From Anaerolineales bacterium (lineage in GTDB: Bacteria > Chloroflexota > Anaerolineae > Anaerolineales > Villigracilaceae): a DNA stretch of 64,000 nucleotides. The first letter of the stretch is position 1; each line of letters starts with the position of its first letter. This document shows, one piece after another, positions 41,460 through 50,293 of the stretch. The notes under the pieces were generated by a model. That model made no database searches. It was not told where the DNA came from and worked only from the letters and a program-made list of their open reading frames with translations. The stretch spans positions 47,043 to 111,042 of the forward strand of contig JADGEO010000004.1 of assembly GCA_016744335.1 (NCBI GenBank), in the 5' to 3' direction. The position numbers and the translations under genes are program-made.

Positions 41460-43326
41460 ATTACTTAACCGCATCAAAGATTTCTTCTTGCACTCCCTTT
41501 TTCAACTAAGAATCTGGAAGAAGATTTACCCCGGCATTACCCACTTCCTTATCTTTTGGGGTGTTACCCTGCAACTCGTTGGCACTGCCATTGCCCTAAT
41601 GCAAATGAAGCTCTTCACGCCCTTCGAACTCTCTGTGCCACGTGCGGCGGATTATCTTTATTATGAATGGCTCATGGATTTAGCAGGTATTTTCATTTTA
41701 GTTGGCGTAATAATGGCACTTATTCGCCGCCTTGTCATGAAGCCCAAATTTATGGGCTATAAATGGGACGATTATTTTGCCCTCATCTTGCTGGCATTTA
41801 TGGCATTAGCAGGATTTTCCACCGAAGCCTTACGAATTATTAGTGTGTTCCCTGAATGGATGAGCTACTCCTTTATAGGAAGTAGGGTAGCAAACGCGTT
41901 TTTGGCTTGGGGCGTGACCCCAAGCATCGCCGCGCGGATACATCCCGCCTTCGTCCTCTTGCACATCTTCTTGGGCTTAGTTTTCCTCGCCACCTTGCCC
42001 TTCACCAAAATGCGACACGTGGTGCTGGCACCCCTCTATATCTGGTTACGCCCTCGCCGTCATTTAGGCGCGTTAGAAAAAATTGAAGATATAGAAGAAA
42101 CAGAATTGCTCGGTGTTGGCAATATCAACGAATTTACCTCCCGTGAACTACTCTCCTTTGATGCCTGCCTCGATTGTGGGCGTTGTGAAGCCGTTTGCCC
42201 CGCCACCACAAGCGGCTTAGATTATTCACCCCGCACATTAATCCAAAGCCTACGAACAGATGCTGTTGAAAAATTAATCAAGAAAAGTGGGGGCGATGAA
42301 TCCCTAGAACTCTCTGAAAGCATGTTCAAAGAAGAAACCCTCTGGGCTTGCACTACTTGTGGGGCTTGTTTAACTCAATGCCCCCTCTTTATTCGTCCGC
42401 CCGAACGCGTGATAGATTTGCGCCGTTATGCCACCCTTATGACGGGAGAAATGCCCAAGTCAGTAGGCGATACCTTGCGCAATATGGAACGTCAAGGCAA
42501 TCCGTGGGGAATGCCTCCTCAAGACCGCATGAAATGGGCAGATGGGCTAGACGTAGACATACACGAATTAACGCCCGGCGATGAAGTAGACTATATCTTC
42601 TTTGCTGGTTGTGCCGCCGCATTTGATGAACGTAACAAGAAAGTGACCCAATCTTTCGTCAAACTCCTCCAAAGAGCCGATATAGATTTTGGCGTTCTCG
42701 GCTTAGATGAAGCCTGCTGTGGAGAAACCGCCCGCAGAATGGGGCATGAATATATCTTCCAGGTGATGGCAGAGCAAAATATAGAAATTTTCAACGAAAT
42801 CAGTTTCAAGCGCATTGTTACCCAATGCCCACACTGCCTTAATACCCTCAAGAACGAATATCCGCAAATGGGCGGAGATTTTGAAGTCATCCATTCTAGC
42901 CAATTGCTCACAGAAATCGCCGATGCTTTTGCCCTAGACGAAGTCAAAGGCGATGGTGTTGAAGGGAAGTTGACCTATCACGATTCTTGCTATTTAGGAC
43001 GCTATAATAACGAATACGAATCGCCACGTTTCCTTCTTGACAAAGCTGGCACAGACCGCGTAGAAATGGAGCGCAATAAAGAAAATAGTTTCTGCTGTGG
43101 CGCTGGTGGTGGTGGCATGTGGGTAGAAACGGATGCCGACAAGCGCATAAATCATCGCCGTTTGCAAGATGCCCTAGATGTAGAAGCAGATATAGTTGCA
43201 ACCGCCTGCCCCTATTGTCTTACTATGTTTGAAGATGCCGCCAACTCGAAAGGCTTGGGGGATCAACTTCAGATTTTAGATATTTCTGAAATTTTAGAAA
43301 AACAAATTGAAGGCAAGAAAGAGTAA
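41452..43326 (+). CDS. Membrane-anchored Fe-S oxidoreductase with CCG domains (HdrD/GlpC-like)
   Basis: 624 residues. Residues about 20-190 form a five-helix NarI/DsrM-like cytochrome b domain (ITHFLIFWGVTLQLVGTAIA, then IHPAFVLLHIFLGLVFLATL). Two [4Fe-4S] motifs follow: ACLDCGRCEAVCPATTSG near residue 240 and ACTTCGACLTQCPLF near 300. Two CCG domains complete it: CCGETARRMGHEY with CPHCLNTLKNEYP, and CCGAGGGGMWVE with CPYCLTMFED. This fuses the parts of HdrE/DsrM and HdrD/DsrK. It likely couples menaquinone to a thiol or other cytoplasmic donor; overlap with the cytochrome gene supports a complex. Confidence 0.88.
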   Translation: MTKLLNRIKDFFLHSLFQLRIWKKIYPGITHFLIFWGVTLQLVGTAIALMQMKLFTPFELSVPRAADYLYYEWLMDLAGIFILVGVIMALIRRLVMKPKFMGYKWDDYFALILLAFMALAGFSTEALRIISVFPEWMSYSFIGSRVANAFLAWGVTPSIAARIHPAFVLLHIFLGLVFLATLPFTKMRHVVLAPLYIWLRPRRHLGALEKIEDIEETELLGVGNINEFTSRELLSFDACLDCGRCEAVCPATTSGLDYSPRTLIQSLRTDAVEKLIKKSGGDESLELSESMFKEETLWACTTCGACLTQCPLFIRPPERVIDLRRYATLMTGEMPKSVGDTLRNMERQGNPWGMPPQDRMKWADGLDVDIHELTPGDEVDYIFFAGCAAAFDERNKKVTQSFVKLLQRADIDFGVLGLDEACCGETARRMGHEYIFQVMAEQNIEIFNEISFKRIVTQCPHCLNTLKNEYPQMGGDFEVIHSSQLLTEIADAFALDEVKGDGVEGKLTYHDSCYLGRYNNEYESPRFLLDKAGTDRVEMERNKENSFCCGAGGGGMWVETDADKRINHRRLQDALDVEADIVATACPYCLTMFEDAANSKGLGDQLQILDISEILEKQIEGKKE

Positions 43327-43456
43327 GCTAATTCTTCAACTCTGAGACTTTGCAGAGTGACATCTGTTACTTCCCGAAGTTGTCAGACAAATGTATAATA
43401 AGCGGGTGTAGTTATAGCATCCGCTTATATTCCCATAGTTTTAATAGGAGAAAAAT

Positions 43457-44338
43457 ATGACCGCAAAAAAAATTGATGGAAAATTAATGGCACAAGAAGT
43501 GCGCGATGAAGTAAAAGCAATTGTTGCCGAACGTACTGCCGCTGGTAAACCTAAACCAGGCTTGGCAACAGTTTTAGTTGGTTCAGACCCCGCATCTGAG
43601 GTTTATGTTGGGATGAAAAAGCGCATGTGCGAAAGATTGGGGATGAATTCTTTCTCTCACACACTTGATGCTGACGCCAGCCAAGAAGAAGTTGTGGCGT
43701 TAGTTTCAAAGTTAAACGCTGACCCCGCAGTAAATGGAATTCTTGTTCAGCTCCCTCTTCCTGACCACCTTGATGAAGAAAAAGTTTTGCAAGCAATTGA
43801 CATCACCAAAGATATAGATGGTTTCCACCCCATTAATATCGGGCGTTTGGCACAAAAGGGCCGCGAATCTCTCTTTGTTCCCTGCACCCCCAATGGCTGT
43901 CTCGTGATGCTCGATAAAGCCGGCGTAGACCTAGAAGGCGCAAATGCGGTTGTTTTGGGACGTTCTAATATCGTTGGTATGCCGATGGCGTTGCTTCTTG
44001 TGAAGCGCAACGCAACAGTGACCATTTGTCACTCACGCACTAAGAATTTGAAAGAACTTTGCGCCGAAGCCGATGTACTTATCGCGGCAGTTGGACGTGA
44101 AGAAATGGTAAAGAAAGATTGGGTTAAACCTGGCGCAGTTGTGATCGACGTAGGTACACACCGCGTTGATGATGACACCAAAGAAAAAGGCTATTACCTT
44201 ACAGGTGACGTAGCTTATGACGAAGTTGCCGAAGTCGCTGGTGCAGTTTCCCCCTCACCTGGTGGCGTTGGACCTATGACGATTGCCATGCTCATGCGCA
44301 ACACTCTTCGTGCCGCTGAAATCCAAGACCCCATGTAA
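43457..44338 (+). CDS. folD: Bifunctional methylenetetrahydrofolate dehydrogenase/cyclohydrolase
   Basis: Interconverts methylene-, methenyl- and formyl-tetrahydrofolate. TVLVGSDPASEVYVGMKKRM near residue 40 has the catalytic YxxxK. GILVQLPLPDHLDEEKVLQA and IDGFHPINIGRL are diagnostic, as are VPCTPNGCLVMLDKAG and VVLGRSNIVGMPMALLLVKR with the NADP loop, and VSPSPGGVGPMTIAMLMRNT at the end. 293 residues is the usual length. AGGAG lies seven bases before ATG 43457. A strong terminator follows. Confidence 0.97.
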   Translation: MTAKKIDGKLMAQEVRDEVKAIVAERTAAGKPKPGLATVLVGSDPASEVYVGMKKRMCERLGMNSFSHTLDADASQEEVVALVSKLNADPAVNGILVQLPLPDHLDEEKVLQAIDITKDIDGFHPINIGRLAQKGRESLFVPCTPNGCLVMLDKAGVDLEGANAVVLGRSNIVGMPMALLLVKRNATVTICHSRTKNLKELCAEADVLIAAVGREEMVKKDWVKPGAVVIDVGTHRVDDDTKEKGYYLTGDVAYDEVAEVAGAVSPSPGGVGPMTIAMLMRNTLRAAEIQDPM

Positions 44339-44359
44339 GACGTTTTAATAAATAGAAAA

Positions 44360-44395
44360 CAGCCCCGTTGAATAGACGGGGCTGTTTTTGTTAAT
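44360..44395 (+). terminator. Rho-independent terminator after folD
   Basis: CAGCCCCGT pairs with ACGGGGCTG around TGAATAG and is followed by TTTTTGTT. Confidence 0.93.
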
Positions 44396-44405
44396 GCGCT
44401 TATAT

Positions 44406-44497
44406 CCCCCATCCTAGCTTTCCCCCGAAGGGGGAAGGGACTTATTTCCAAAAGAAACACAATCTCCCCCTTTGGGGGAGATTAAAGAGGGGGAAGG
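44406..44497. repeat. Palindromic repeat family D, copy 2 (at the 3' end of cysH)
   Basis: Contains CCCATCCTAG, CTTTCCCCCGAAGGGGGAAG, an A-rich spacer, then TCTCCCCCTTTGGGGGAGA and TAAAGAGGGGGAAGG, in the same order as the copy in maf (24931-25003). On the minus strand it supplies the last three codons and the TAA of cysH. Confidence 0.85.
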
Positions 44498-45225
44498 TTC
44501 TTAAAATCATCCTCAGTAAAGCCATTTTTATTAAACATATCGGTATGTAGCCCACATTCTGTTTTTTTCTTCCCTGTCCAACGCCCAGCACGCTCTCCTT
44601 CGTTAGGTTGAATGGCGCGAGTGCAGGGTTTGCATCCAATGCTAGGATAACGTGAGTGTGGTAGGGGGTGACGCGGCAAGTTCTTTTCCTCGATAAAGTT
44701 GAAGACCGTGTCTCCCGTCCAATTTAAGAGTGGTGCGATGCGAAGCAATCCATCTCGTGTATATTCTAAAATTTGGGCGTGGGCACGATTTTCGGTTTGG
44801 TCACGGCGAATCCCCGTAATCCACGCGTCTAATCCCTTCATCGCTTTTTGCATTGGTTGCACTTTGCGGATATAGCAACACAAATTAGGGTCAGTATCAG
44901 GGAGATCGGTGCCAAAATGACGCAAAACAGCGTGCCATTTTTTATCGGGGCGAAGGTCTACTATATTCAGATCCCAAATTTGGTCAAGATGTTCTCGAAA
45001 AATGAGCGTATCCCAAAAGTGCATGCCTGTATCTAAAAAGTAAATGCGCATTTTGGGCTGAATTTCTTTGACCATATATAAAAGTGGCACACTTTGAGTC
45101 TGAAAAGATGAACTCAAAACGATATTTGGGCAGAATTCATCTACCGCCCACTGAATAATTTCTTGCGGGGAGGCAGTTTCAAAATCTTTAGAGAGGGAGG
45201 CAATTTCTTTGGGGGTAAATTTCAT
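44482..45225 (-). CDS. cysH: Adenylyl-sulfate / phosphoadenylyl-sulfate reductase
   Basis: Reduces APS or PAPS to sulfite in assimilatory sulfate reduction. IVLSSSFQTQSVPLLYMVKE is the PP-loop region near residue 35. YFLDTGMHFWDTLIFREHL, PNLCCYIRKVQPMQKAMKGL, ITGIRRDQTENRA, IGCKPCTRAI and KKTECGLH follow. The CC plus CxxC cysteines bind a [4Fe-4S] cluster, typical of APS-using enzymes, and the ECGLH cysteine is the nucleophile. The last residues NLPPL and the stop come from a palindromic repeat, but all catalytic parts precede it. Other sulfate genes are absent from the window. Confidence 0.93.
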   Translation of the reverse strand: MKFTPKEIASLSKDFETASPQEIIQWAVDEFCPNIVLSSSFQTQSVPLLYMVKEIQPKMRIYFLDTGMHFWDTLIFREHLDQIWDLNIVDLRPDKKWHAVLRHFGTDLPDTDPNLCCYIRKVQPMQKAMKGLDAWITGIRRDQTENRAHAQILEYTRDGLLRIAPLLNWTGDTVFNFIEEKNLPRHPLPHSRYPSIGCKPCTRAIQPNEGERAGRWTGKKKTECGLHTDMFNKNGFTEDDFKNLPPL

Positions 45226-45279
45226 AAAGGGTGGGCGTAAAAGGTGAAAGCGTAATGTGTGATGTGTTTTTTTCTCACT

Positions 45280-46863
45280 TCACTTAAAGTATTCTTCAAG
45301 TAAATCGTTATAGTCTTCATTGGTGTTTCTATCTAAGATCATAAAAAAGTCGTCCGATGTAGCTATTTTACCCGCATAACTCTTCGCGTAGTCTTGCAGA
45401 AAGGCGTTAAAATCTTTTTCGCCTATGCGGTCACGTAAATCTTCTAAAAATAGCCCGCCACGATAATAAACCGCGTTGGTATAGGCACGAAAATCATAAC
45501 CATCGTAAATTGTGATATTTACCCACCCCTTAGGCTTAAACCAATAAACCCGAAAACGCCACCACCAGCCAACGGGGTAAGGGTATACGGTCTCATAAAA
45601 AATCCGCTCGCTATATAATGCCATCGCCTCGTCTACCCATGGCTCTAGCGCGTTATCGTTGCCCACCGACCCAAACCACCATTGATGCGCGACTTCATGC
45701 ACAGTTAGCATGATTAGATTATTTTTGATCGTCCCGTCATACTCATCATAAAATTTTCTGCCTACAAAAATCAGCCCGTCATACTCCATGCCATCATTTA
45801 ATTCTGTTTGCACAATGCTCAAACTCTCGTAGGGAAAAGGCGCATAGCGTTCGCTGAAAACGTCTATCGCTTTGGATGATGCCTCGAGGAGCGCGGCACT
45901 TTCTTCTTCATAATCTGGGAAGAAGTAGGAAGTGACGCGCGCGTTTTCACTTGCTACCGTCTGTGAGCTTAAGCGCGACCCGACCGAAAAGACAAAAGCC
46001 CGTGCGGCTTTGTGCTCGTAATGTACCCAATTATCATCGGCTGTTTCGCCTTCTGCGCTCGCGGCAACGATTAGATTGTCGCTCACTTTGAGCTTCACAT
46101 CAAAATCGGATGTCTCATAAACCAAATGTTCGCCAACGCCACTGGGCGCATAAATAAGCCATCCTTTTTCTGCGGTATAAGGAGCAACAAAGGGATACCA
46201 ATTTACGATATTAATTTGAGAACTAAGATAGCCAAAAACTTCATCGCTCGGTTTTGCAGGAATATCTAAACGATAAGTAATTTCTATAATAACGCCTTCC
46301 TCTGGGAGCAATTTCGGCTCTAGCGGGATTTCTAGGCGCGCACCCTCGAGGTTTGGCTCAATTTCTTCCCCATTTAACTTAATGCTTTCTAAATGAAAAA
46401 CGTCAGAACGGCGATTTGTTTCTACGACCAGCACTAATTTCTCTAGCTCAACGCCTGTTTGGTTGGTGTAGATGATTTCTTCTGCTACTTCGAGGGTGTG
46501 TTCGGCAAAATCTAAATCGGCGCGGAGGGTGTAGAGGGGGATTTCTCTACCCATCCACACGGGGGTGGGAAAAGGTGTTGGCGTAGGTGAAAATGTTGGA
46601 GATGGCGTAAATGTTGAGGTGGCGCGTTCGGTTGCTGTAGGTGCCGCGGGCAAGAAAGCGGTTGGGGTTTCAGTATTCGAGCTGAGACGCGTTTGAATCG
46701 CAGTTGGGGAGGGCAGAGGCGTTAGAGACGCGCATCCGGTGAGCAGAAAAAATCCTATAAGAAAAGCCCCAATCCAAACACGCTCTAGCCGCTGTCCCCA
46801 GCGGCGGGTTTTGCGAATACCGCCGCCGAGGACGGCGGCTAGAGCAAGGATGAAAAATCTCAT
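45280..46863 (-). CDS. M1-family metallopeptidase lipoprotein with repeat-derived N-terminus
   Basis: Gluzincin aminopeptidase-like protein of 527 residues. TVHEVAHQWWFGSVGNDNAL near residue 385 has the HExxH zinc motif, with the third ligand glutamate in PWVDEAMALYSER 18 residues later. An exopeptidase GxMEN-like motif is replaced by DGMEYDGLIFV. The signal region is odd: MRFFILALAAVLGGGIRKTR and RRWGQRLERV precede WIGAFLIGFFLLTGCAS. The first 30 residues come from a palindromic element (46782-46845), and the true hydrophobic core and lipobox come after. The gene overlaps the upstream paralogue by four bases (ATGA). Confidence 0.87.
   Translation of the reverse strand: MRFFILALAAVLGGGIRKTRRWGQRLERVWIGAFLIGFFLLTGCASLTPLPSPTAIQTRLSSNTETPTAFLPAAPTATERATSTFTPSPTFSPTPTPFPTPVWMGREIPLYTLRADLDFAEHTLEVAEEIIYTNQTGVELEKLVLVVETNRRSDVFHLESIKLNGEEIEPNLEGARLEIPLEPKLLPEEGVIIEITYRLDIPAKPSDEVFGYLSSQINIVNWYPFVAPYTAEKGWLIYAPSGVGEHLVYETSDFDVKLKVSDNLIVAASAEGETADDNWVHYEHKAARAFVFSVGSRLSSQTVASENARVTSYFFPDYEEESAALLEASSKAIDVFSERYAPFPYESLSIVQTELNDGMEYDGLIFVGRKFYDEYDGTIKNNLIMLTVHEVAHQWWFGSVGNDNALEPWVDEAMALYSERIFYETVYPYPVGWWWRFRVYWFKPKGWVNITIYDGYDFRAYTNAVYYRGGLFLEDLRDRIGEKDFNAFLQDYAKSYAGKIATSDDFFMILDRNTNEDYNDLLEEYFK
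46782..46845. repeat. Palindromic repeat family C inside the M1 peptidase gene
   Basis: Perfect 11-bp ends GCTCTAGCCGC (46782-46792) and GCGGCTAGAGC (46835-46845). Each end is followed inward by a diverged copy of the unit also seen in guaA and in the two composite elements (GCCGAGGACGGC and CTGTCCCCAG cores). It codes in frame for the residues before the hydrophobic core of the signal peptide. Confidence 0.85.
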
Positions 46864-48338
46864 CGCGGCTCCCTAAAATATCTCACCGTTATATCTGAAA
46901 AATCGACATCCGTATGTTCACGAAGAATGCTGAAAAAATCGTCTCCTGTGGTAATTTTATCTGCAAGGCGGGCACGATAATCGAGCAAAAAGGCGAAAAA
47001 TGCCTCATCACCAATGCGGGCGCGCAATTCTTCGAGAAAATGTGCGCCGTGAAAATAGGTGGAGCTCCAATACGCTCGCTCGCTGGGATTTTCGCTCACT
47101 GCCATATCGAGCCACGTGTTGGGGTTATAGTCGAACATGCGCACTTGCCACCACCAATCTAGCGATTCAGGGTGATAGTTTTCGTAATAAAGTCGTTCGC
47201 TGTAGGTGGCTGTCATTTCATCGAGCCAGGGTTCATTTGCTTGGTCGTTTGCCACGCTCTCAAAAAACCACTGATGTGCCACTTCGTGCGCCGAGACAAA
47301 AGTGAGATAATTTTGCGCCGTGCCATCGTAGGTATTATAAAATCCATTCGATTGAAAATAGAAACCCGAATACTCCATGCCATCGTTAAAATCGCCTTGT
47401 ACCGCTGTTAGCGATTTATGCGGATACTCGCCATAAATTTGCGAAAAAAGTTGCAGAGCGCGCACGCTCACGTTTAGTACCTCTTGCGCGGGCGTATCAA
47501 AAAGCGGATAGTAATAGCTGTAGACAGTCACATCGCCAACTTGCTGGCTCAAAACTTTATAATCGGGGCTGGCAGACAAGACGAAGGCGCGCCCAGATTT
47601 GAGCGTATATGCCTGACCCTGATCTGTAGATTCAGCGTTAGCACTTGCCGCGACAACCACCGCCTCATCGTTGACTGTGAAGTTGACCTTATAATCTGCC
47701 GTATCGTAAACGAGATGTTCGCCAAAATGCCACGGGTTTGGCAATTGCCAAGCACCATTTTTACGTGGCACCACAAAAGGATACCAATTGGTGAGATTTA
47801 CCTGCCGATTTGTATAGCCATAAATTCTGGCGCGTTGCGTGGTGGGGTCGCCTTGTACAGCAAAGGGGAGATTGAGTGTATATTTGATGTTTATTTCTAT
47901 CTTTTGATTTGGCTCTAAAGGCGTGTTGAGGGGAATTGTCATTCTCTGCCCCTCAAGGCTGTAATTAGCCGATGCTCCACCTACGCTGAGTTCATGCAGA
48001 AGAAATCCGTTTGCCCAAAAGTTTGGTTCTACAGCAAGGAGCAAATCATTGAGACTCTCTCCGCTTTTGTTGGGGTAGATAATTTTTTCTTCTACTTCAA
48101 CAATTTTGCCCGCGTAATCGAGACTTGCGTAGATGGTATATTGTGCCCGTTCTAGCGGTACTTCTGTAGGTGCCGGGAGGGGTGTTTCTGTAGGGGGAAT
48201 AGGTGTTTCTGTTGACGGCACTGAGGATGCAGTTTGCTCAATTTTTGCTGTGACTGGTGGGGGCGTGGATGGCACAGAAGATGAGCAAGCTGTGAGTGCG
48301 AATATAATGATGAGGAAGAAGGTGTTTTTTGATTTCAT
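46860..48338 (-). CDS. M1-family metallopeptidase lipoprotein (first paralogue)
   Basis: 492 residues from ATG 48338 (MKSKNTFFLIIIFALTACSS), a clean lipobox; upstream in-frame codons are ignored because they give no signal peptide. A Thr/Pro linker follows. VSAHEVAHQWFFESVANDQA holds HExxH, and PWLDEMTATYSERLYYENY the third zinc-binding glutamate. DGMEYSGFYFQSNGFY corresponds to the substrate-binding loop. It is a full paralogue of the gene behind it, which it overlaps by four bases. The pair presumably degrades extracellular peptides at the outer face of the membrane. Confidence 0.88.
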   Translation of the reverse strand: MKSKNTFFLIIIFALTACSSSVPSTPPPVTAKIEQTASSVPSTETPIPPTETPLPAPTEVPLERAQYTIYASLDYAGKIVEVEEKIIYPNKSGESLNDLLLAVEPNFWANGFLLHELSVGGASANYSLEGQRMTIPLNTPLEPNQKIEINIKYTLNLPFAVQGDPTTQRARIYGYTNRQVNLTNWYPFVVPRKNGAWQLPNPWHFGEHLVYDTADYKVNFTVNDEAVVVAASANAESTDQGQAYTLKSGRAFVLSASPDYKVLSQQVGDVTVYSYYYPLFDTPAQEVLNVSVRALQLFSQIYGEYPHKSLTAVQGDFNDGMEYSGFYFQSNGFYNTYDGTAQNYLTFVSAHEVAHQWFFESVANDQANEPWLDEMTATYSERLYYENYHPESLDWWWQVRMFDYNPNTWLDMAVSENPSERAYWSSTYFHGAHFLEELRARIGDEAFFAFLLDYRARLADKITTGDDFFSILREHTDVDFSDITVRYFREPR

Positions 48339-48353
48339 AGCTGTTCTCGTAAA

Positions 48354-48398
48354 GCGACATTTATGTCGCATTTTAGGATGTGGCGACATGAATGTCGT
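48354..48398. repeat. Two short GCGACAT palindromes
   Basis: GCGACATTTATGTCGC (48354-48369) and GCGACATGAATGTCGT (48383-48398) in the leader of the M1 gene pair. A third copy lies at 40522-40537. Confidence 0.65.
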
Positions 48399-48452
48399 GT
48401 TGGGATTGTTATATTTTACCTGAATCTTATTTTGTTTGTTGATGAGGGGAAG

Positions 48453-48486
48453 AAAAAAACGAACTTCAAATGAAGTCCGTTTTTTT
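48453..48486. terminator. Bidirectional terminator-like hairpin
   Basis: Seven A, then ACTTCA / TGAAGT arms with CGA/CCG edges and seven T give a U-tract on either strand. It lies between the quinate-dehydrogenase-like gene and the M1 pair, both on the minus strand, so it ends the former. Confidence 0.75.
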
Positions 48487-48504
48487 CGCTTGCGTGAAAA
48501 CTCC

Positions 48505-48572
48505 CTTGAGTAAGGGCTTCTAGCCCTTATTTGGTGCATTAATAACTGCTAAAGCGGTTGCTACGAGGGTAA
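48505..48572. repeat. Paired small hairpins, copy 2
   Basis: TAAGGGCTTCTAGCCCTTA and AACTGCTAAAGCGGTTGCTACGAGGG (shown in parts) mirror the two hairpin words at 2878-2933, in swapped order, both ending in CTACGAGGG. Confidence 0.5.
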
Positions 48573-48617
48573 AGCAGGCGTTTTTTACCTAGAAAATCCG
48601 TTGAAACTAGGAAAATT

Positions 48618-49532
48618 TCAATTTAAAACTTCTATATTCGGCTCAAGCGGAATTCTCTCTATCAAATCAACAAAATCAGCTTTGGTAATTTCGTTATCTG
48701 GCTTATCGATTAAGGCGCGGAGGGTGGCTTCCATAACATTGGTGCCAAAGGTGCGTCCTTCGAGGCGCGGCGTAGAAGTCACCAGCAGATGCACACCCCG
48801 CTCGCGCAGTTCTTCAACATTTTTGGCGGTGGTGGTGTTCGTGAGAATGATTTTTCCACTCAAATCATCGGGCATGTGGGCACGAATTGAGACAAAATCG
48901 CCAGCAAGGATATCGGCTTGGTGATAGTGTTTTTCCCATTTCGGTTCGGGTGGTTTATCTTGTGCTGAGCCAAGTGGATAAAACCATTTAAAAGGCATTT
49001 GGGTAATAACGGGGAGCAAAATTGAGCCAAGAAAACGAACAGTGCTTAATCTATGAATCGCAATTGGCAACCCTAAAGAAAACATAAAATCGCCATAGGT
49101 TAGCTCACACCCCGCGTCTACCAGAGCCTCTGCAATCATATAGCGTTCTACGGCATTGGTTTTTAAGGCTTTCATGCCTTTGAGCGTTTTTCCTTCTTCG
49201 TTCAGTTTTTCTTCAAGGGCTTTAATCGACCGCTTGATGAGAATCCCTTTTATGCCATTACCATCACCAATCTTGCTTTTTTTGACAACCGCACGAATCT
49301 TTTTGACTTCACGAAAATAATAGCGTTTGTCGGCTACGCCAAGGTAAAACTCCAATCCGCCTACGCCAAAAGCATCTACTTTGCCATCATATTTTTCATA
49401 GGTTTTGATGACTTTTTCTAAATCGGCATTGAATCCGATTCGAGAAATTTCGCATTTTTTGCCAAGAAACTCATGCACCGTGCTATGGTCACGGGAGGAT
49501 GACCCCATGCTAATAGATAAGATTTTTTTCAC
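48618..49532 (-). CDS. Conserved protein of the group often annotated quinate 5-dehydrogenase
   Basis: 304 residues from GTG 49532 (VKKILSISMGSSSRDHSTVH), which overlaps the coaX stop by four bases (GTGA). KCEISRIGFNADLEKVIKTY, VDAFGVGGLEFYLGVADKRY and KIILTNTTTAKNVEELRERG are well defined, with a glycine-rich GVGGLEF segment and a strand-turn TNTTT. The C-terminal part, LLVTSTPRLEGRTFGTNVME, is compact. I recognise it only by resemblance to proteins carrying that database name; a true dehydrogenase activity is not evident from a GxGxxG motif. Coupled to pantothenate kinase. Confidence 0.55.
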   Translation of the reverse strand: MKKILSISMGSSSRDHSTVHEFLGKKCEISRIGFNADLEKVIKTYEKYDGKVDAFGVGGLEFYLGVADKRYYFREVKKIRAVVKKSKIGDGNGIKGILIKRSIKALEEKLNEEGKTLKGMKALKTNAVERYMIAEALVDAGCELTYGDFMFSLGLPIAIHRLSTVRFLGSILLPVITQMPFKWFYPLGSAQDKPPEPKWEKHYHQADILAGDFVSIRAHMPDDLSGKIILTNTTTAKNVEELRERGVHLLVTSTPRLEGRTFGTNVMEATLRALIDKPDNEITKADFVDLIERIPLEPNIEVLN

Positions 49533-50293
49533 TGGTTCATTTCCCAAATTAAACGTAAGCCATCTAAGGTAAGCCATGGGGAAATAATGTCTATGGCGTC
49601 TGTTTCTTTGGCGATATTTTCTGCCAATCCACCAGTGGCAACGACTTTCATTTCTTCGCCTAATTCTTCTCGAAAACGGGATACCATTCCCTCTACCATG
49701 CTGACGTAACCAAAGAGTAAACCAGATTGCATAGCGTGGACGGTGTTTTTGCCAATTACAGAGGGGGGACGTGCGAGATCAACGGGTGGCAGTTTTGCCG
49801 CGTGTTGGAAGAGCGCACTTGCGGATAGGTTGATACCGGCAGTGATCGCTCCGCCCAAGTATTCACCGTGCGCGTTTACGGCGTTGAAGGTGGTCGCAGT
49901 CCCAAAATCAATTACGCAGGCAGGAACACCGTAAAGTTTGTGTACAGCAACAGCATCTGCTACACGATCTGCCCCAACGGCACGTGGGTCTTCGTAGAGA
50001 ATACGCACGCCAGTCTTAACGCCCACATCCACAATAAGGGGGTTGATATGCAGGTATTCTTCACAGGCTTGTTTAACGTGTCGTGTTAAGTGTGGTACAA
50101 CGGATGCGAGACAAATGCCGGTTAGACAGTTTTCATCACAGCCCGTTTGCTGAAGTACGCCCAAAAGTTGTAGCCCGTATTCGTCTGGCATTCGCTTGTG
50201 GTCGGTGGATAGTCTCCAGTGGGATTTAAGGTGTTCGCCCTCGTAGAGTCCGAGGGTTAGGTTGGTGTTGCCGATGTCAATTGTTAGAAGCAT
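49529..50293 (-). CDS. coaX: Type III pantothenate kinase
   Basis: First step of coenzyme A synthesis, ASKHA fold. LLTIDIGNTNLTLGLYEGEH at the start is the phosphate-binding DxGNT motif. EDPRAVGADRVADAVAVHKL near residue 100 has the GxDR motif, and VIDFGTATTFNAVNAHGEYL the second phosphate motif with catalytic aspartate. GGAITAGINLSASALFQHAA and VVATGGLAENIA complete the set. 254 residues is standard. The stop codon overlaps the start of the next gene by four bases. Confidence 0.97.
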   Translation of the reverse strand: MLLTIDIGNTNLTLGLYEGEHLKSHWRLSTDHKRMPDEYGLQLLGVLQQTGCDENCLTGICLASVVPHLTRHVKQACEEYLHINPLIVDVGVKTGVRILYEDPRAVGADRVADAVAVHKLYGVPACVIDFGTATTFNAVNAHGEYLGGAITAGINLSASALFQHAAKLPPVDLARPPSVIGKNTVHAMQSGLLFGYVSMVEGMVSRFREELGEEMKVVATGGLAENIAKETDAIDIISPWLTLDGLRLIWEMNQ

